In this document: positions 8,061-14,538 of the stretch, piece after piece
Position numbering within the stretch: the stretch's first letter is position 1
How the letters are laid out: every line of letters starts with the position of its first letter
Source: DAIRVC01 sp036803025
GTDB lineage: Bacteria > Chloroflexota > Anaerolineae > Anaerolineales > E44-bin32
Reading direction: 5' to 3'
Assembly: GCA_036803025.1 (NCBI GenBank)
Contig: DAIRVC010000015.1
Span: 1 to 28,338, forward strand
DNA: 28,338 nucleotides
Notes under the pieces: model-generated
The model's input: only the letters and a program-made list of their open reading frames with translations
Databases searched by the model: none
What the model was told of the DNA's origin: nothing
Program-made: the position numbers and the translations under genes

Positions 8061-8756
8061 GTGCGCAGCATCGGTTCAGTCGAGGTCAGGGTGCGTGAGG
8101 TGGCGGAAGAGCTCCGCACGGTCCTGTTGGGCCGAGTCGGCCTGATCGACGCCTTCCTGCCTGCCCTGGCCTTCCTAGTGCTCAACGCTCTGGCCGGACC
8201 ACAACCGGCCGTCTGGGGCGCGCTGATCATCGGCAGCAGCCTGGCAGCCATCCGTCTCGCCCGGCGCCAGTCGTTTCTGTTCGCGCTGGCCGGCGCGGGT
8301 GTTTCACTGCTGGCGGCCGTGTCGGCGGGCTGGCTTCAGCGCGCTGACATCTTCTTTCTGCCCGATGTGTTGACCCACGCTGCTCTGGCCGTCATCAGCC
8401 TGGGCACACTCCTCCTCGGCCGACCGCTGGCAGCCTGGACCAGCCACCTGGTCCGGCGCTGGCCGCGGGGTTGGTACTGGCAGCCTCGCGTCCGTCCGGC
8501 CTACGCCGAGGTCACGCTCGCCTGGGCGGTGTACTTCGCTGCTCAGAGCGCCATCCAGGTGCTGATCATCCGACAACAGGATCCCGGCCTGATGGCCGTT
8601 GCCAGCCTGGCCGGCGGCTGGCCTGCCACCATAGGGCTTCTGGTGTTGAGCTATCTATACGGAACCTGGCGGCTCAGCCGCCTGGGCGGCCCGAGCGTCG
8701 ACGAGTTCGTCCGCCAAAGCCGGCCCCCGTGGCAAGGCCAGAAGCGAGGCTTCTAG
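8061..8756 (+). CDS. DUF3159-like integral membrane protein
   Basis: 231 aa from GTG 8061. The frame is open from ATG 8019, but that start lies inside the predicted promoter, and CGGAGGG sits 5 nt before GTG 8061. About five to six hydrophobic segments are visible: IDAFLPALAFLVLNALAG; VWGALIIGSSLAAI; FLFALAGAGVSLLAAVSAGW; VLTHAALAVISLGTLLLG; EVTLAWAVYFAAQSAIQVLI; and TIGLLVLSYLYG. The order of GLIDAFLPALAF, RLARRQS and ADIFFLPDVLTHAALAVISL followed by GRPL is what I associate with DUF3159 proteins. Function is unknown; related proteins are usually described as possible transport-associated membrane proteins. It appears to lead an operon with the small membrane protein at 8794 and DegV. Confidence 0.78.
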   Translation: MRSIGSVEVRVREVAEELRTVLLGRVGLIDAFLPALAFLVLNALAGPQPAVWGALIIGSSLAAIRLARRQSFLFALAGAGVSLLAAVSAGWLQRADIFFLPDVLTHAALAVISLGTLLLGRPLAAWTSHLVRRWPRGWYWQPRVRPAYAEVTLAWAVYFAAQSAIQVLIIRQQDPGLMAVASLAGGWPATIGLLVLSYLYGTWRLSRLGGPSVDEFVRQSRPPWQGQKRGF

Positions 8757-8793
8757 TGCCATCCATCTCGGTCATTCGACAAGGAGCGATCTC

Positions 8794-9141
8794 ATGTCCC
8801 TGATTCAAGTCCTGCAGATCATCGCCGCGCTGGCGACCGCCGCAACCGGCCTGGTCTCACTGTTGGTGCCGCGCAAGGTCACCGGCTTCACCGGGCTGGA
8901 GCCGATCGGCGGGCGCGGCGTCACCGAGATCCGCGCCGTCCTGGGGGCCTTGTTCATCGCCCTCGGCCTGGCGCCGCTGTTCATCGGAGCTCCCGCCTAC
9001 CTGGTGCTCGGCATCGGCTACCTGTCGATCGCGGCCGTGCGCGCGGTGTCGATGTTGATCGACCGCTCGGTAGTGTCCTCGAATATCATCAGCCTGGTGA
9101 CCGAGATCGTTCTGGGCGTGATCCTCGTCCTGCAGCCGTAG
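8794..9141 (+). CDS. Small DUF4345-like four-helix membrane protein
   Basis: 115 aa with about four hydrophobic segments (1-25, 45-65, 67-85, 92-115), so an inner-membrane protein with no large soluble domain. The core GGRGVTEIRAVLGALFIALG resembles the G-x-x-E-x-R-A-x-x-G block of DUF4345-type proteins; that family assignment is tentative. AAGGAG lies 7 nt before ATG 8794. It follows the DUF3159-like gene by 37 nt and precedes the DegV gene by 47 nt, consistent with one transcript. Function unknown. Confidence 0.75.
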   Translation: MSLIQVLQIIAALATAATGLVSLLVPRKVTGFTGLEPIGGRGVTEIRAVLGALFIALGLAPLFIGAPAYLVLGIGYLSIAAVRAVSMLIDRSVVSSNIISLVTEIVLGVILVLQP

Positions 9142-9188
9142 ACGACGATCGGCGCCGGACGCAGCTCTCCAGGCGAAGGACGGTATCC

Positions 9189-10067
9189 GTGACCTTGCGG
9201 ATTGTGACCGACAGCACCTGCGACTTGCCGGCGGAGGTCATCGCCGAGCGGCAGATCAGCCTCGTTCCGCTCTATGTCAACATCGGAGGCGCGAGCTTCC
9301 TGGATGGGGTCGAGCTCTCGCGTCGCGACTTCTACGATCGCCTGCCCAAGGCCCACCCGGCACCGACGACTTCCGCTCCCGGGACGGAGGCGTTCGGCCG
9401 GGTGTATGAGCGGCTGGCCGACGAGGGGGCGACCGGGATCGTGTCGATTCACATCGGCTCCAGCCTGAGCAATGTCTACAACGTGGCCCAGCTGGCGGCC
9501 GCGGACTTCGAACGCATCCCGGTGCATGTCATCGACGGAGGCCAGATCACACTGGGGACCGGCCTCCTGGTGACCCATGCCGCTGAACTGGCCGCCGCCG
9601 GGCGCCCGCTCGACGAGGTCGTCGCTTCGGTCAGCGCCCTGGCGCAGCGGACGCACAGCTTCGCCGCGCTCGATACGCTCGAATACCTGCGCCGCAGCGG
9701 GCGGGTTAACCATTTCGCCTTCGGCGTTGGCACCCTGCTGCAGCTCAAGCCGATCCTGAAGATGCACGCCGGCCGGGCCGAGACCGATCGGGCACGCACA
9801 AGCAGCGGCGCCATCGACCGAATGATCGATCTGGCGGCGGGCCTCGGGCCGCTGGAGAAGGTCGCCCTGGTGCACAGCAATGCGCTCGAGAGGCTGGAAA
9901 CCTTGCGGCAACGCCTGACTGCCCGGCTGCCGGACGTCCCCATCGTCCTGGTGGGTGAGGTGGCGCCCGTCATCGGCGTGCACGTGGGGCCGGGGGCCGT
10001 GGGGGTCGTGTGCGTCGCGGCCGCTGCGCCGGCCGATCATCAACACCAGGCAAGTCAAGGAGTTTGA
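9189..10067 (+). CDS. DegV family (fatty-acid-binding) protein
   Basis: 292 aa, full-length DegV fold. The N-terminus IVTDSTCDLP is characteristic. PTTSAPGTEAF (T60, T61, S62) and IHIGSSLSNVYN (S91, S92) mark the site that holds the fatty-acid carboxylate. DTLEYLRRSGRVN and the C-terminal VIGVHVGPGAVGVV are also diagnostic. Family members bind one long-chain fatty acid, and in Firmicutes they act as FakB partners of the fatty-acid kinase FakA; no FakA is seen here. The start is GTG 9189, chosen because TLRIVTDS begins the fold directly. The last 15 or so residues (DHQHQASQGV) are a nonconserved tail that overlaps the ribosome binding site of the DUF1295 gene, so the two are probably translationally coupled. 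Confidence 0.92.
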   Translation: MTLRIVTDSTCDLPAEVIAERQISLVPLYVNIGGASFLDGVELSRRDFYDRLPKAHPAPTTSAPGTEAFGRVYERLADEGATGIVSIHIGSSLSNVYNVAQLAAADFERIPVHVIDGGQITLGTGLLVTHAAELAAAGRPLDEVVASVSALAQRTHSFAALDTLEYLRRSGRVNHFAFGVGTLLQLKPILKMHAGRAETDRARTSSGAIDRMIDLAAGLGPLEKVALVHSNALERLETLRQRLTARLPDVPIVLVGEVAPVIGVHVGPGAVGVVCVAAAAPADHQHQASQGV

Positions 10068-10069
10068 CC

Positions 10070-10858
10070 ATGGATCTACTTCAACTCTTCCTCCTGTCCG
10101 GCGCGGCGATTCTGCTGCTCATGATCCTGCTCTGGCTTCTCAGCCTGGCGCTGAAGAACTCGAGCATTGTCGATATCTTCTGGGGAACCGGCTTCGTCAT
10201 CACCGCCTGGATCGTCTTCGCCCTGACCCCCGAGGGTGCCCTGGCCCGCAGGCTGCTGCTTTGCACGCTGGTCACGCTCTGGGGACTGCGCCTCAGCCTG
10301 CACATCCTGGTGCGCAACTGGGGCAAACCGGAGGACTTCCGCTACCGGGCCTGGCGGGAGGAGGCCGGGCGGCCGTGGTGGTGGAAGAGCTTCTTCAAGG
10401 TCTTCCTCCTGCAGGGCGTCCTGATGTGGATCGTCGCCGCGCCGCTCGTGGCGGCGCAGTTCCCCGGCCGGCCGGCCGGGCTGACGGTCTGGGACGGCCT
10501 CGGGGCGGCCGTGTGGGCGATCGGCTTCACCTTCGAGGCGGTCGGCGATTGGCAGTTGACCCGCTTCAAAGCCGATCCGGCCAACAAGGGCAAGCTGCTG
10601 ACCTCCGGCGTCTGGCGCTACACCCGTCACCCGAACTACTTCGGCGACGCGGCGCAATGGTGGGGATTCTTCCTGATCGCGGTCGCGGCCGGGGGGTGGT
10701 GGACCGTTTTCAGCCCGATCGTGATGACGACGCTGCTGGTGCGCGTCTCCGGCGTGGCCATGCTTGAGAAGTCACTGGCGACGACCAAGCCGGGCTACCG
10801 CGAGTACATCGAAACGACGAGCGCCTTCATCCCCCGGCCGCCGCGGCGGCGGGCGTGA
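10070..10858 (+). CDS. DUF1295 membrane protein (steroid 5-alpha-reductase-like superfamily)
   Basis: 262 aa from ATG 10070, chosen because AAGGAG lies just upstream and the first hydrophobic helix begins at once; an upstream in-frame ATG at 10010 lies inside degV. Six or so membrane segments are seen. Family motifs are SIVDIFWGTGFVI near the N-terminus, WGLRLSLHILVRNWGKPEDF with FRYRAWR, and the C-terminal cofactor-region block YTRHPNYFGDAAQWWGFFL, which resembles the NADPH-binding region of 5-alpha reductases and ICMT-like enzymes. A membrane oxidoreductase or methyltransferase-like enzyme acting on a lipid is the usual expectation; the substrate is unknown. It starts 2 nt after degV ends. 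Its stop is followed within 30 nt by the DUF1475 gene. Confidence 0.88.
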   Translation: MDLLQLFLLSGAAILLLMILLWLLSLALKNSSIVDIFWGTGFVITAWIVFALTPEGALARRLLLCTLVTLWGLRLSLHILVRNWGKPEDFRYRAWREEAGRPWWWKSFFKVFLLQGVLMWIVAAPLVAAQFPGRPAGLTVWDGLGAAVWAIGFTFEAVGDWQLTRFKADPANKGKLLTSGVWRYTRHPNYFGDAAQWWGFFLIAVAAGGWWTVFSPIVMTTLLVRVSGVAMLEKSLATTKPGYREYIETTSAFIPRPPRRRA

Positions 10859-10887
10859 GGGGGCTTCATTCACGAGAGGAGAACCGG

Positions 10888-11220
10888 ATGAGGATCGCCA
10901 AGACGCTGACTGCGGTGGGCGCGCTGGCCATGGCTGCGGCTCTGGTCTATGGTTTCGCGGCAGGGAACTTCGCCGGCGAGGGGTCGTACCTGCTGGCGAT
11001 GCCGTGGGGGATCGTCTCGCTGGTCGACCTGTATGTCGGTTTCGTGCTGTTCTCGGCCTGGATCATCTTTCGCGAAGGGCTGACCCTGCGAGCGGCGGTG
11101 TGGGTCGTCCTGATGATGGTCCTGGGTTTCTTTGCTGCCAGCGTGTATGCCTACCTGGCGTTGGAGAAGTCCGGCGGCGACTGGACGCGCTTCTGGATGG
11201 GGGTCAAGGCACCCGGCTAG
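10888..11220 (+). CDS. DUF1475 family membrane protein
   Basis: 110 aa from ATG 10888, which has GAGGAGAA upstream; an in-frame ATG at 10855 would overlap the previous gene and lacks a ribosome binding site. Three to four hydrophobic segments cover most of the protein. The block WGIVSLVDLYVGFVLFSAWI followed by IFREG matches the DUF1475 signature as I know it. Function is unknown. It sits directly behind the DUF1295 gene, a pairing that suggests a shared membrane or lipid-related step; that is inference from adjacency. Confidence 0.82.
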   Translation: MRIAKTLTAVGALAMAAALVYGFAAGNFAGEGSYLLAMPWGIVSLVDLYVGFVLFSAWIIFREGLTLRAAVWVVLMMVLGFFAASVYAYLALEKSGGDWTRFWMGVKAPG

Positions 11221-11222
11221 AT

Positions 11223-11238
11223 GCCGCCGGAAGGCGGC
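11223..11238 (+). terminator. Small GC hairpin after the DUF1475 gene
   Basis: GCCGCC, loop GGAA, GGCGGC begins 3 nt after the DUF1475 stop codon. There is no U-tract, so terminator function is uncertain. Confidence 0.3.
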
Positions 11239-11278
11239 CCTCCCCGAGCGCGCCCTTGCGTCAAAGCCTGCCCATCCA

Positions 11279-11413
11279 TGTCATTGCGAGGAGCGGCGCA
11301 GCCGCGACGAAGCAATCGCCTCGCGGGCGTGCAGTGCCCAGGAGGCGATTGCTTCGTCGGCCCTGCCGGCCGTCTTGCAATGACACACTGGCAGGCGGTC
11401 TCCTCGCCATGAC
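11279..11413. repeat. Dispersed inverted-repeat element (MITE-like)
   Basis: The outer arm GTCATTGCGAGGAGC at 11280-11294 is matched in reverse by 11399-11413 (13 of 15) and, for its first 8-9 bases, by GCAATGACA at 11377-11385. An inner perfect 16-bp arm, GACGAAGCAATCGCCT at 11306-11321, pairs with 11343-11358. Sequence of the type CATTGCGAGGAGC...GACGAAGCAATC is known to me as a very common intergenic repeat in diverse bacteria. It encodes nothing and fills the gap between two convergent genes, where it may also act as a bidirectional terminator. Confidence 0.75.
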
Positions 11414-11442
11414 CCGTGGGGAATGGCTCCGCTCGGGATGAC
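11408..11442. repeat. Second dispersed-repeat fragment
   Basis: Read on the minus strand, this begins GTCATCCCGAGCGGAGCCAT and continues toward CCCCACGGGTCAT. GTCATCCCGAGCG-type sequence is another widespread short intergenic repeat, usually seen as single copies or inverted pairs. Here it abuts the previous element and lies 12 nt from the 3' end of the VOC gene. Confidence 0.5.
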
Positions 11443-11453
11443 TCCTTGGTTGG

Positions 11454-11813
11454 TTAGCTCGGACGTCGTGTGTACAGCCCGACCTGATTCCCGGTCGGGT
11501 CGGCGAAGATGCCGAACCAACCATAGCCGGGGATTTCCGTCTTCGGCTGCAGCACCTTGCCGCCCTGCGCGGTGATCTGCTGGAGCGTCCCCTCAATGTC
11601 CTCGGTATCGATGTAGACCAGCACAGTTCCTGCTGGGGCCTGCTGCGTGAGCGGGTTGAATCCTCCGCCTGGACCGCCTTCCGCCTCGAACGTGGCGTAG
11701 TTCATCTCCGGCATCGGCTGGATCTTCCAGCCGAAGATCGAGCTGTAGAACTGGCCTGCCTTCTCCAGGTCCGCGGCAGAGAACTCGATGTGAACGATCG
11801 GATGGCTCGACAT
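11454..11813 (-). CDS. VOC family (glyoxalase/bleomycin-resistance fold) protein
   Basis: 119 aa, one VOC domain of two beta-alpha-beta-beta-beta modules. VHIEFSAADLEKAGQFYSSI then FGWKI (about 7-31) is the first module, and VLVYIDTEDIEGTLQQI...GGKVLQPKTEIPGYGWFGIFADPTGNQVGLY (about 65-115) the second. H8 is the likely first metal ligand. The closing strand reads GNQVGLYT, without the Glu often found near the C-terminus, so metal binding and catalysis are uncertain. It resembles the stand-alone predicted-enzyme VOC proteins rather than glyoxalase I. GGAGGAGA lies 7 nt before the start. It is convergent with DUF1475 and follows the small membrane protein gene on the same strand. Confidence 0.9.
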   Translation of the reverse strand: MSSHPIVHIEFSAADLEKAGQFYSSIFGWKIQPMPEMNYATFEAEGGPGGGFNPLTQQAPAGTVLVYIDTEDIEGTLQQITAQGGKVLQPKTEIPGYGWFGIFADPTGNQVGLYTRRPS

Positions 11814-11845
11814 GGGCGATCTCCTCCGTTGGCGATAATGGGATA

Positions 11846-11887
11846 ACCCCGCACCAGGCGGGGTGGTTCATCCCCCGCGCAGGGGAT
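11846..11887 (-). terminator. Two adjacent hairpins between the 79-aa gene and the VOC gene
   Basis: ACCCCGC (11846-11852) pairs with GCGGGGT (11858-11864), and ATCCCC (11870-11875) with GGGGAT (11882-11887). They lie in the 100-nt gap downstream of the 79-aa membrane protein gene and upstream of the VOC start. There is no real U-tract, so this may be a weak terminator or a leader structure of the VOC mRNA. Confidence 0.4.
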
Positions 11888-11913
11888 TTCGACCGGATGG
11901 ACGTCCGGCGGCG

Positions 11914-12153
11914 CTAGTCCGAGTCGGGGGGCTCGTCGATATGGCCGAGGATCCGACGCAGCGTGCGGAACCGCTCGCTAACGCGCTGCTCAGCCCGTGC
12001 GGCGCGCCGCCGCAGGAGGAGCCCCAACGCGCTCAGGCCTGCCCCCAGGATCAAGACACGCACGTCCGCCTGGTCGACGCTGAAGGTGACCAGGAAGATC
12101 ATCAGGGCGATCAGCCCGATGAGCACGAGGGCGGAGCCGGCGCGGGAGGCCAT
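11914..12153 (-). CDS. Small two-helix membrane protein, unknown function
   Basis: 79 aa. Residues 6-24 (GSALVLIGLIALMIFLVTF) and 31-47 are hydrophobic. A basic cytoplasmic stretch (LRRRAARAEQRVSERFRTLRR) and an acidic tail (EPPDSD) follow. No named family is recognised. The start ATG at 12153 directly follows the U-tract of the dehydrogenase terminator and has no Shine-Dalgarno (TTTCTC precedes it), so translation may be weak or the start may differ. The hydrophobic-then-basic layout supports a real gene. Confidence 0.65.
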   Translation of the reverse strand: MASRAGSALVLIGLIALMIFLVTFSVDQADVRVLILGAGLSALGLLLRRRAARAEQRVSERFRTLRRILGHIDEPPDSD

Positions 12154-12196
12154 GAGAAACGAAAAGCCCCCTCCGTCCAGCGCGGCGGAGGGGGCT
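12153..12196 (-). terminator. Strong intrinsic terminator after the aldehyde dehydrogenase gene
   Basis: On the minus strand AGCCCCCTCCG (12196-12186) pairs perfectly over 11 bp with CGGAGGGGGCT (12175-12165) and is followed by TTTTCGTTTCTC. It lies 9 nt after the dehydrogenase stop codon and abuts the start codon of the 79-aa gene. Confidence 0.85.
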
Positions 12197-12204
12197 GTCG
12201 GTCG

Positions 12205-13902
12205 CTAGGCGACCAGGGTCTGGATCTGCTCGTGCATATACAGCTGGACGTAGTAGTGGCCGCCGGCGTTCTTCCCGGATGAGCCCGACCCCTTCCACCC
12301 GCCGAAGGGTTGGAAGCCGGGCCAGGCGCCCGTGGTGGAGCCCTGCGGCCGGTTGGCGTAGTTGACACCCGCCTCGATGCGATCGAAGAACACGGCCGCT
12401 TCCTGCTTGCTGCCATAGAAGCCGGCCGTCAGGCCGTACTCGGTGTCGTTGGCCAGCTTCATGCCCTCTTCCATGCTGTTGATCGGGGCCACCATGGTGA
12501 TCGGCAGGAACATCTCGTGCTTCCACAGCCGGTGCGTGAGGGGCACGTCGCCGACCAACGTCGGCTGGCAGAAGTAGCCCTTGGCAAACTCCCCGTCGGT
12601 GCGCACCTTGCCGCCGGCGAGGATCTTGCCGGCCTGGCTGAGCTCCTCCGTGAATTGTTTGAAGTCGCGATAGGAACCGTCGTTAATGACCGGTCCCAGG
12701 AACACGCCGCGCACGGTCGGGTCGCCGATGGCCAGCTTGTTGGTCATGTCGACCAGCCGCCCGACCAGCTTGTCGTAGACCGGCTTCTCGACATAGATGC
12801 GCGAGTTGGCCGAGCACTTCTGTCCCTGCAGGCCGAAGGCCGAGCGGACGATGCCCAGCGAGGCCCGCTCAAGGTCGGCGTGGCGCGTGACGACACACGG
12901 GTTCTTGCCGCCCAGCTCCAGGATGGCCGGGCGGACGTAGCGCCCGCCGGCGAAAGTGCGGAAGATCTTCATGCCGACGTCGTAGGAACCGGTGAAGGTG
13001 ATACCGTCGACCAGCGGGTTTTCGATCAGTTCCTGGCCGATGGAGCTGCCCGGACCGGTGACATAGTTGAACACGCCGTCGGGCAGTCCCGCGTCGCGCA
13101 GCGCCTCGGCGATCAGGCGCACCGTCCAGGGAGTGTTGGTGGCCGGCTTCATCACCACAGTGTTGCCCGCCACGAGCGCCGCGCCCACCGGACCGCCGGT
13201 CAGCGCGCAGGGGAAGTTGAACGGGCTGATGACCACCCAGACGCCATACGGCCGCAGGACCGATACATTGGTGATATTGAAGCCGGGGATCGGGTCCTTG
13301 CCCATGGGCACGATGAAGCCCTTGTTCTCTTCCACCCGATCGCAGGAGTAGCGGATCAGGTCGGCGGTCTCGGCCGCGTCGCCGAGCCCCTCGGTGCGGT
13401 TCTTGCCCACCTCGAGCGAGAGCACCGCGCCGAACTCGTAGATGCGCTTGTCGATGATATCGGCCGCCTTGCGCATCAGCCGGACGCGCTCCTTCCAAGG
13501 CATCCTCGACCAGCCGTAGAAGGCCTTGCGTGCCGCCTCGAGCGCCTGGCGGCCGTGCTCGACGGTCCCTTTCTGGAACACGCCCAGGACCCAATCCTGA
13601 TTGATCGGCGAACGGTCCTGGAACTTGTCGTCCGCCAGAACCTCTTTGCCGTCGATGATCATGCCGCGTTCGCGGCCCATCTCGGCCTTGATCTTCGCCA
13701 GGGCGTTCTCGAAGCGAGTGTGGAACTCCTCCGGCGGGTTGAACATCGTGGCGTAGGTCAGTTTGAAACCGGGCGCCTTCTTGGCGCCGGCCTTGCGGGC
13801 CGCCGGCTTGCGCGCGGCCGGTTTCTTGACGGCGCGTGCTCTTTTGACGACCTTCTTGACCGACTTGCGGGCGGCGGTCTTCTTCGGCTTGCGCGTGGCC
13901 AT
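12205..13902 (-). CDS. Aldehyde dehydrogenase, delta-1-pyrroline-5-carboxylate dehydrogenase-like, with histone-like N-terminal tail
   Basis: 565 aa. Residues about 50-565 are a complete NAD(P)-dependent aldehyde dehydrogenase. N229 in SPFNF, K252 in MKPA, E329 in LELGGKN, nucleophile C363 in GQKCSAN, and E463/F465 in HEMFLP are all in place. The overall length, FTGSYDVGMKIF and the C-terminal QPFGGWKGSG...GKNAGGHYYVQLY with its HEQ end fit L-glutamate-gamma-semialdehyde (P5C) dehydrogenase, which oxidises the proline-catabolic intermediate to glutamate. No proline dehydrogenase is in the window. Residues 1-46 are an unusual Lys/Arg/Ala-rich tail with PAARK and AKKA repeats, like histone H1 or Hc1 proteins. 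ATG 13902 has AGGAGG 8 nt upstream; an in-frame ATG at 14034 lies within the promoter. Transcribed alone from a strong promoter. Confidence 0.92.
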   Translation of the reverse strand: MATRKPKKTAARKSVKKVVKRARAVKKPAARKPAARKAGAKKAPGFKLTYATMFNPPEEFHTRFENALAKIKAEMGRERGMIIDGKEVLADDKFQDRSPINQDWVLGVFQKGTVEHGRQALEAARKAFYGWSRMPWKERVRLMRKAADIIDKRIYEFGAVLSLEVGKNRTEGLGDAAETADLIRYSCDRVEENKGFIVPMGKDPIPGFNITNVSVLRPYGVWVVISPFNFPCALTGGPVGAALVAGNTVVMKPATNTPWTVRLIAEALRDAGLPDGVFNYVTGPGSSIGQELIENPLVDGITFTGSYDVGMKIFRTFAGGRYVRPAILELGGKNPCVVTRHADLERASLGIVRSAFGLQGQKCSANSRIYVEKPVYDKLVGRLVDMTNKLAIGDPTVRGVFLGPVINDGSYRDFKQFTEELSQAGKILAGGKVRTDGEFAKGYFCQPTLVGDVPLTHRLWKHEMFLPITMVAPINSMEEGMKLANDTEYGLTAGFYGSKQEAAVFFDRIEAGVNYANRPQGSTTGAWPGFQPFGGWKGSGSSGKNAGGHYYVQLYMHEQIQTLVA

Positions 13903-14005
13903 ACGAGGGACCTCCTGGTGTGGGTGAGGACAGCGAGGCGTCGAGGCTGCCTGCGGTTGGATACGCTCGCGTGTCTTTGCGGCTGGGTATCGGGAACTGC
14001 ATCCT

Positions 14006-14034
14006 AGTATAGCCAGGATGCTCGTCGCCGTCAA
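14006..14034 (-). promoter_or_regulatory. Strong sigma-70-like promoter of the aldehyde dehydrogenase gene
   Basis: On the minus strand TTGACG (14034-14029) and TATACT (14011-14006) are 17 nt apart. Transcription would start near 14000, giving a leader of about 100 nt. On the plus strand TATACT at 14045-14050 could be the -10 of a divergent promoter for the gene at 14092, but it lacks a good -35. Confidence 0.68.
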
Positions 14035-14091
14035 AAGGGGGATGTATACTCAGCCCGGCCGCTGCGGACTGACGCTTCCGGAGGTCCAAGC

Positions 14092-14529
14092 GTGACCTGG
14101 GTTCATGACCGCATCTTCGCCGCAGGCGGCGAGCGCCTTCCGGCCACATGGAAAGCGTTCGCGGATCAGACCGGCATCAGTGCCGTGCTGCACCTGCGCC
14201 CGCAGCGGCCGGCTGTGTTTGAGGGACCGCCGCCGCGGTCCTTCTTGTGGCTCGATGTGCAGGACGAGTCGCAGGCGGACGCCCCGACGCGCTGGCTGGC
14301 GGCCCGCTTTCTGGAGGACTGTCTGGGCGCCGGTCAGGCAGTTCTGCTGCACAGCAGCCTGGGCCGGCATCGCGGCCGCTGGGCCTTCGTCGCCTACCGC
14401 ATTCTGAGCGGCAGAACAGCGGCCGCGGCGCTGCGCGAGGCCGCCCAGCGGCCCTGGCTCGGGCCGTACCGGACCGACCCCGGCGCCTGGGAAGCGTTCG
14501 CCGCCGAACTGCACGGCCGGGCGGGGTAG
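14092..14529 (+). CDS. Dual-specificity-phosphatase-fold protein with Cys-to-Ser active site (probable pseudophosphatase)
   Basis: 145 aa. The order of elements is that of a small tyrosine/dual-specificity phosphatase: an N-terminal strand (VHDRIFAAGG), AVLHLRP, a general-acid-loop-like segment FLWLDVQDES (D55), then VLLHSSLGRHRGRWAFVAYRI. The last block aligns with the H-C-X5-R signature, with H87, G91 and R94 kept, but the nucleophilic Cys is S88 (codon AGC, one base from TGC). Without the thiol, phosphatase catalysis is not expected. Phosphate or phosphoprotein binding could remain, as in STYX-type proteins. GTG 14092 is preceded by GGAGG. The DUF429 gene starts 9 nt downstream, so the two form an operon. 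Alternatively S88 could be a sequence error. Confidence 0.78.
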   Translation: MTWVHDRIFAAGGERLPATWKAFADQTGISAVLHLRPQRPAVFEGPPPRSFLWLDVQDESQADAPTRWLAARFLEDCLGAGQAVLLHSSLGRHRGRWAFVAYRILSGRTAAAALREAAQRPWLGPYRTDPGAWEAFAAELHGRAG

Positions 14530-14538
14530 GGAGGGAAG

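Noticed and set aside
11281..11385. CRISPR repeat-spacer unit
   Set aside because: The repeats are inverted, not direct and regularly spaced, and no cas gene is present; it fits a dispersed palindromic element.
12310..14007. 565-aa plus-strand frame opposite the aldehyde dehydrogenase
   Set aside because: Shadow frame of the dehydrogenase, with no ribosome binding site and shadow-type composition.
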